A DNA stretch of 6,570 nt from Acidobacteriaceae bacterium (GTDB taxonomy: Bacteria > Acidobacteriota > Terriglobia > Terriglobales > Acidobacteriaceae), in assembly GCA_003167305.1 (NCBI GenBank), contig PMTP01000204.1, positions 14,256 to 20,825 on the forward strand, in the 5' to 3' direction. Below the pieces are notes generated by a model, which searched no databases, was not told the origin of the DNA, and was given only the letters and a program-made list of their open reading frames with translations. This document shows, piece by piece, positions 1-6,570 of this stretch; positions within the stretch are counted from its first letter, which is position 1; each line of letters opens with the position of its first letter. Position numbers and translations under genes: made by a program.

Positions 1-40
1 CCCAACATTTGTTTTGTTGCATTTGCGGCACCCTTCGGCT

Positions 41-99
41 GAGCTCAGGGCTGGCTTTGAAGTCGTGGCCTGATACAAAGCCGGCTAAATTTTGAGTTT
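41..99. repeat. Long imperfect hairpin upstream of the GGDEF gene
   Basis: The arms 49-59 and 76-86 pair over 11 bp, including the perfect 7-bp core GGCTTTG/CAAAGCC and two G-U wobbles, around a 16-nt loop. Outside an internal loop, 41-47 can pair with 93-99 (seven pairs, two of them G-U). A T-rich stretch follows on the + strand (TTTT at 97-100). It could be the terminator of a + strand gene lying to the left of the window, or a folded leader or intergenic repeat. Which of these applies cannot be decided from the window, and the long loop makes it a poor classical terminator. Confidence 0.4.
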
Positions 100-146
100 T
101 CCGCAACCTGATAGAGCCCGCGCGCTGCAATGCTGGGCAAAAAAAT

Positions 147-177
147 TTGCGTCAGGGTGATACATTTGGAGCATACT
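147..177 (+). promoter_or_regulatory. Weak sigma70-type promoter candidate for the GGDEF gene
   Basis: TTGCGT (147-152) and CATACT (172-177) resemble -35 and -10 hexamers, with an A7 tract (139-145) just upstream that could act as an UP-like element. The 19-nt spacer is longer than the preferred 17 and neither hexamer is consensus, so this is only the best candidate found in the 234-nt upstream region. Transcription would start near 184, leaving a very short leader before the ribosome binding site at 193-196. Confidence 0.2.
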
Positions 178-202
178 GCCGATAGAGCTTTCAGGAACCG
201 CA

Positions 203-220
203 ATGAGAATTGCTGATTGA
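203..220 (+). CDS. Five-codon upstream reading frame (possible leader peptide)
   Basis: An ATG at 203 is preceded by AGGA (193-196) with six intervening bases, the best-placed Shine-Dalgarno in the upstream region. The frame reads Met-Arg-Ile-Ala-Asp and stops at TGA 218-220. That stop overlaps the TTG (217-219) which opens the long GGDEF frame, and lies 14 nt before the first ATG of that frame at 235. The arrangement would fit translational coupling or reinitiation, since the GGDEF starts themselves have only weak ribosome binding sites. Such a short frame can easily occur by chance and no product is claimed. Confidence 0.25.
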   Translation: MRIAD

Positions 221-234
221 GCGGCGTATTCGCA

Positions 235-297
235 ATGATGAAGAGACTGATTCCTGCAGTTGCGATCATTCTCGGATGGGCCGCGGCTGCATGGGCC
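235..297 (+). other. Signal peptide of the GGDEF protein
   Basis: The first 21 residues show a short basic n-region (Lys3, Arg4), a hydrophobic core from Leu5 to about Ala19 and a small-residue cleavage motif Ala-Trp-Ala (19-21) followed by an Ala/Pro-rich linker. This supports export of the repeat region. If the peptide is not cleaved, it would act as a second membrane anchor without changing the topology. Confidence 0.75.
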
Positions 298-2550
298 GCT
301 GCGCCCGCTGCACCCGTCACACTGACCACGCTGAGCGCCATTCACGCCCTTAGCAACGCCGAGGCCAGCCATGCGCTGCCGGTCGCTTTCGAAGCCACCG
401 TCACCTACATCCGCGCCTATGCGCGGACGTTGTTTGTGCAGGATGGAGACGCGGCCATTTTTGTGCTGATCCCCCTGGACGCCAAACTAACGCCCGGCGA
501 TCGCGTGCTGGTGCGGGGAACGACGCGCCCCGGCTTCCGGCCCATCGTGGTCAGCGAGAGCATCACCGTGCTCCGCCATGGCGTCTTGCCCGATCCCGTG
601 CCTACCGACTACAACGAATTGATCCACTCCCAGCACGACGCCATGCGGGTCACCGTGCATGGCGTGGTCCGAACCGCCGACTTTATGTCGGGTTCGAATG
701 TGAGCAGCTCCTTCCTACGCATGATTGCGGACGACGGCCAAATCGACGCATTGGTGGAGAGCAGCGATGCGACCGCGCTCAAAGACCTGCTGGATGCCGA
801 AGTTGAAGTCACCGGGGTGGCCGCGGGATCCTTCGACAACAAGTTTCAAATGACCGGAATCCAGCTCCATGTTTCCTCCATGGCAGACGTGAAGATACTG
901 AAGCGCGCCGGCGCCAGTCCGTGGACCCTCCCGGTCACGCCCATGGATACTATAGTCACAGGCTACCGGATGCGCGATCTCACGGCCAGGGTCCGGGTTC
1001 ATGGAACCATCACCTATTACCAGCCCGGCTCTGCCGTTGTGTTGCAGGACGGCGCCAAAAGTCTATGGATCGGCACCAGGACCTATAGCGATTTGCAGAT
1101 CGGCGACCTGGCGGACGCAACCGGCTTTCCCGAGGTTCGCGACGGCTTTCTGATCCTAGCGCGCGGCGAAGTCGAGGATAACCACATCCATGCGCCTGTC
1201 GCGCCGCTGCCGGCTAGCTGGCAAAGCCTTACTTTGAACGACACCAACATTTTTGGGCATGTCTACGATCTGGTCTCCATCGAAGGGCAAATCGTGACGG
1301 AGGCCCGGGAAGCTTCGCAGGACCAGTATGTTCTGATGTCCGACGGTCATCTGACCACCGCCATTTATCGCCACTCGGATAAAGCCAATCCGGGTCAAGC
1401 GATGAAGATGATTCCCCTTGGCTCCAAGGTCCGCGTCTCGGGCATCTGCGTCCTCGATAATTCCAATCCATTCAACGGTCCGGTGCCCTTCAATATTCTG
1501 CTGCGTTCCTTCGACGACATCACGATCGTCGCCGGACCCTCGTTGCTGAACATTCGCAACCTCCTCCTCATCGTCGGCTTGCTGCTGGTGGTGGTGATTG
1601 GGGTGGGCGTCAGAGCTTGGACGCTGGAGCGCAAAGTACACCAGAAAACGACCGCGCTGGCCACCCGCATTGAGGCCGAGGCAGCGCTGGAGCGGCGGCG
1701 CAGCCGCGTCCTCGAGGACATCAACGGCTCCCGCCCTCTGGCCGAGATCATCGAAGATATTACCGAAATGGTCTCCTTCATGCTGAACGGCGCGCCCTGC
1801 TGGTGCCAGATCACCGACGGAGCGCAGTTGGGCAATTGCCCGAAGGAGCCGCATGGACTCCGCATCGTCCGTGCGGAGATTCCGGCCCGCTCCGGTCTGG
1901 CGCTGGGTACGCTCTATGCCGGACTCGATCCGCAAACCCCGCCATTCGACCACGAAGCTGAGGCGCTGCAAAACGGGGCGCGGCTGGCTACCCTGGCCAT
2001 GGAAACCCGGAGGCTCTACACCGATCTGCGCCGCCGCTCGGAGTTCGATCTGCTCACCGATATTCACAACCGCTTCGCGATGGAAAAATTCATCGAATTG
2101 CAGATCGAAGAGGCGCGCCTTTCCGGCAGAATCCTGGGGCTGATCTACATAGATCTGGACAAATTCAAGCCCATCAACGACACCTATGGCCATCACGTGG
2201 GAGACCTTTACCTCCAGGCGGTGGCCCTGCGCATGAGCCGCCAGTTGCTGGGCGGTGATATGCTGGCGCGGCTGGGCGGCGACGAGTTCGCCGCGCTGGT
2301 CTCGCTCAACCATAACCGCTCCGACCTGGATAAGATCCTTGCCAGACTGGAAAGCTGTTTTGAAGAGCCCTTCTCCGTGGAGGGGATTCTGCTGCACGGC
2401 GAGGCCAGCATAGGCTTTGCGTTCTTCCCGGAGGACGGCGCCACAAAGGACAGTCTGCTGAGCGCCGCCGATGCCGCCATGTACGAGGTGAAAAACAAAA
2501 AAAAGAATTCCGAAAAGAGCATGGAGCCGATCTTACATCCGGAGCTTTGA
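235..2550 (+). CDS. Membrane-anchored diguanylate cyclase with tandem OB-fold-like sensor repeats
   Basis: Predicted to make c-di-GMP from two GTP at the inner membrane. Residues are numbered from ATG 235 (771 aa). A signal peptide (1 to about 21) has an MMKR start, a hydrophobic core and an A-W-A cleavage motif. Residues 48-432 carry four OB-like beta repeats and should lie outside the cytoplasm. A membrane helix (about 440-462) is followed by a charged coil, a divergent GAF-like domain (about 492-592) and a GGDEF domain (604 to about 765). The catalytic set is complete: DLLTDIHNR at 605-613, D640, K645, N648, D657 and GGDEF at 681-685. The I-site arginine is missing (L672, with D675 kept). 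The frame is open from TTG 217, but ATG 235 or 238 gives the proper signal peptide, so 235 was chosen despite a weak ribosome binding site. The domain calls are by eye. The GGDEF assignment is near certain; the signal sensed is unknown. Confidence 0.93.
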   Translation: MMKRLIPAVAIILGWAAAAWAAAPAAPVTLTTLSAIHALSNAEASHALPVAFEATVTYIRAYARTLFVQDGDAAIFVLIPLDAKLTPGDRVLVRGTTRPGFRPIVVSESITVLRHGVLPDPVPTDYNELIHSQHDAMRVTVHGVVRTADFMSGSNVSSSFLRMIADDGQIDALVESSDATALKDLLDAEVEVTGVAAGSFDNKFQMTGIQLHVSSMADVKILKRAGASPWTLPVTPMDTIVTGYRMRDLTARVRVHGTITYYQPGSAVVLQDGAKSLWIGTRTYSDLQIGDLADATGFPEVRDGFLILARGEVEDNHIHAPVAPLPASWQSLTLNDTNIFGHVYDLVSIEGQIVTEAREASQDQYVLMSDGHLTTAIYRHSDKANPGQAMKMIPLGSKVRVSGICVLDNSNPFNGPVPFNILLRSFDDITIVAGPSLLNIRNLLLIVGLLLVVVIGVGVRAWTLERKVHQKTTALATRIEAEAALERRRSRVLEDINGSRPLAEIIEDITEMVSFMLNGAPCWCQITDGAQLGNCPKEPHGLRIVRAEIPARSGLALGTLYAGLDPQTPPFDHEAEALQNGARLATLAMETRRLYTDLRRRSEFDLLTDIHNRFAMEKFIELQIEEARLSGRILGLIYIDLDKFKPINDTYGHHVGDLYLQAVALRMSRQLLGGDMLARLGGDEFAALVSLNHNRSDLDKILARLESCFEEPFSVEGILLHGEASIGFAFFPEDGATKDSLLSAADAAMYEVKNKKKNSEKSMEPILHPEL
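376..1530 (+). other. Four OB-fold-like repeats forming the extracytoplasmic sensor region
   Basis: Four divergent copies of one beta-rich unit are visible at residues 48-113, 137-222, 251-314 and 346-432 (nucleotides 376-573, 643-900, 985-1176 and 1270-1530). The shared pattern is a strand like V-x-G-x-I/V-T, then a strand ending in a (V/L)QDG or (D/S)DG turn, a hydrophobic strand, and a closing G-(D/S)-x-V-x-V-x-G segment. Copies 1 and 3 are the most alike (LFVQDG and VVLQDG). OB folds bind oligosaccharides, nucleic acids or peptides in other proteins; the ligand here is unknown. The fold is inferred from pattern alone. Confidence 0.6.
1552..1620 (+). other. Transmembrane helix of the GGDEF protein
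   Basis: Residues 440-462 contain an uninterrupted run of Leu, Ile, Val and Gly (443-459). Arg460 and the basic stretch Arg466-Lys467 on the C-terminal side give an inside-positive orientation, which puts the GAF-like and GGDEF domains in the cytoplasm. A charged, probably helical linker (about 464-491, rich in Glu, Arg and Ala) connects the membrane helix to the GAF-like domain and could carry the dimerisation or signalling coil. Confidence 0.85.
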
Positions 2551-2570
2551 TTGGATCATTGCATAACGCA

Positions 2571-2596
2571 AAAGGCCCGGCTTGCGCCGGGCCTTT
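2571..2596. terminator. Bidirectional intrinsic terminator shared by the two convergent genes
   Basis: A perfect 11-bp inverted repeat, AAAGGCCCGGC (2571-2581) and GCCGGGCCTTT (2586-2596), encloses a TTGC loop. On the + strand it ends in TTTGTTGTTG, and on the - strand in TTTTGCGTT, so both sides have a U-rich tail. It lies 20 nt past the GGDEF stop codon and 28 nt past the rpoC stop codon. That position and symmetry fit a single terminator serving both genes. Confidence 0.9.
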
Positions 2597-2624
2597 GTTG
2601 TTGATAGAACGCGGCAGATGCAAC

Positions 2625-6570
<3,946 letters not shown>

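Noticed and set aside
1..92. C-terminal end of a + strand gene at the left edge
   Set aside because: All three + frames are open for a short distance (stops at 40-42, 71-73 and within about 90-95), but the peptides are too short to show a family, and the repeat-like DNA suggests intergenic sequence.
43..100. c-di-GMP (GEMM-I) riboswitch ahead of the cyclase gene
   Set aside because: The strings CAGGGC and CAAAGCC recall GEMM elements, but here CAAAGCC pairs in one continuous stem with GGCTTTG. The GAAA-type tetraloop helix, the tetraloop receptor and the second helix are missing.
137..150. GCAAA-AAAA-TTTGC inverted repeat as an operator or terminator
   Set aside because: It has only five pairs, which arise trivially from an A7 tract followed by TTT; there is no T-run on the + strand after it and no family resemblance.
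1156..2397. 413-codon open frame on the - strand inside the GGDEF gene
   Set aside because: It is the antisense shadow of a gene with intact GGDEF motifs; it is Gln/Arg/His-rich and has no domain or ribosome binding site that I can support.

Overview
The window holds two convergent genes separated by one shared terminator. It reads as moderately high-GC chromosomal DNA from a Gram-negative-type bacterium. Two features suggest Acidobacteriota. One is a diguanylate cyclase whose extracytoplasmic half is built from tandem OB-fold-like repeats, an arrangement I associate with sensor proteins of that phylum. The other is a long RpoC with a large trigger-loop insertion, which argues against Firmicutes and Actinobacteria. 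The phylum is an inference from general familiarity, not a search result.

Layout: positions 1-234 are a non-coding upstream region. It holds a palindrome-containing repeat-like segment, a long imperfect hairpin (41-99), a weak promoter candidate and a five-codon upstream reading frame with a good ribosome binding site. Positions 235-2550 (+) encode a membrane-anchored GGDEF protein: signal peptide, about 415 extracytoplasmic residues with four OB-like repeats, one membrane helix, a short coil, a GAF-like domain and a catalytically complete GGDEF domain with a degenerate I-site. Positions 2571-2596 are an 11-bp perfect hairpin placed to terminate transcription from both sides. Positions 2625-6570 (-) are rpoC, the RNA polymerase beta' subunit, complete at its C-terminus but cut at the N-terminus by the window edge.

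The two genes are not obviously linked in function: rpoC is a housekeeping gene ending its operon, and the cyclase gene faces it. The cyclase would convert an envelope signal sensed by the OB-like repeats into cytoplasmic c-di-GMP. Its sensor architecture is the least ordinary thing in the window. I see no mobile element, CRISPR array, tRNA, rRNA or defence system, and no convincing undescribed multi-gene system.
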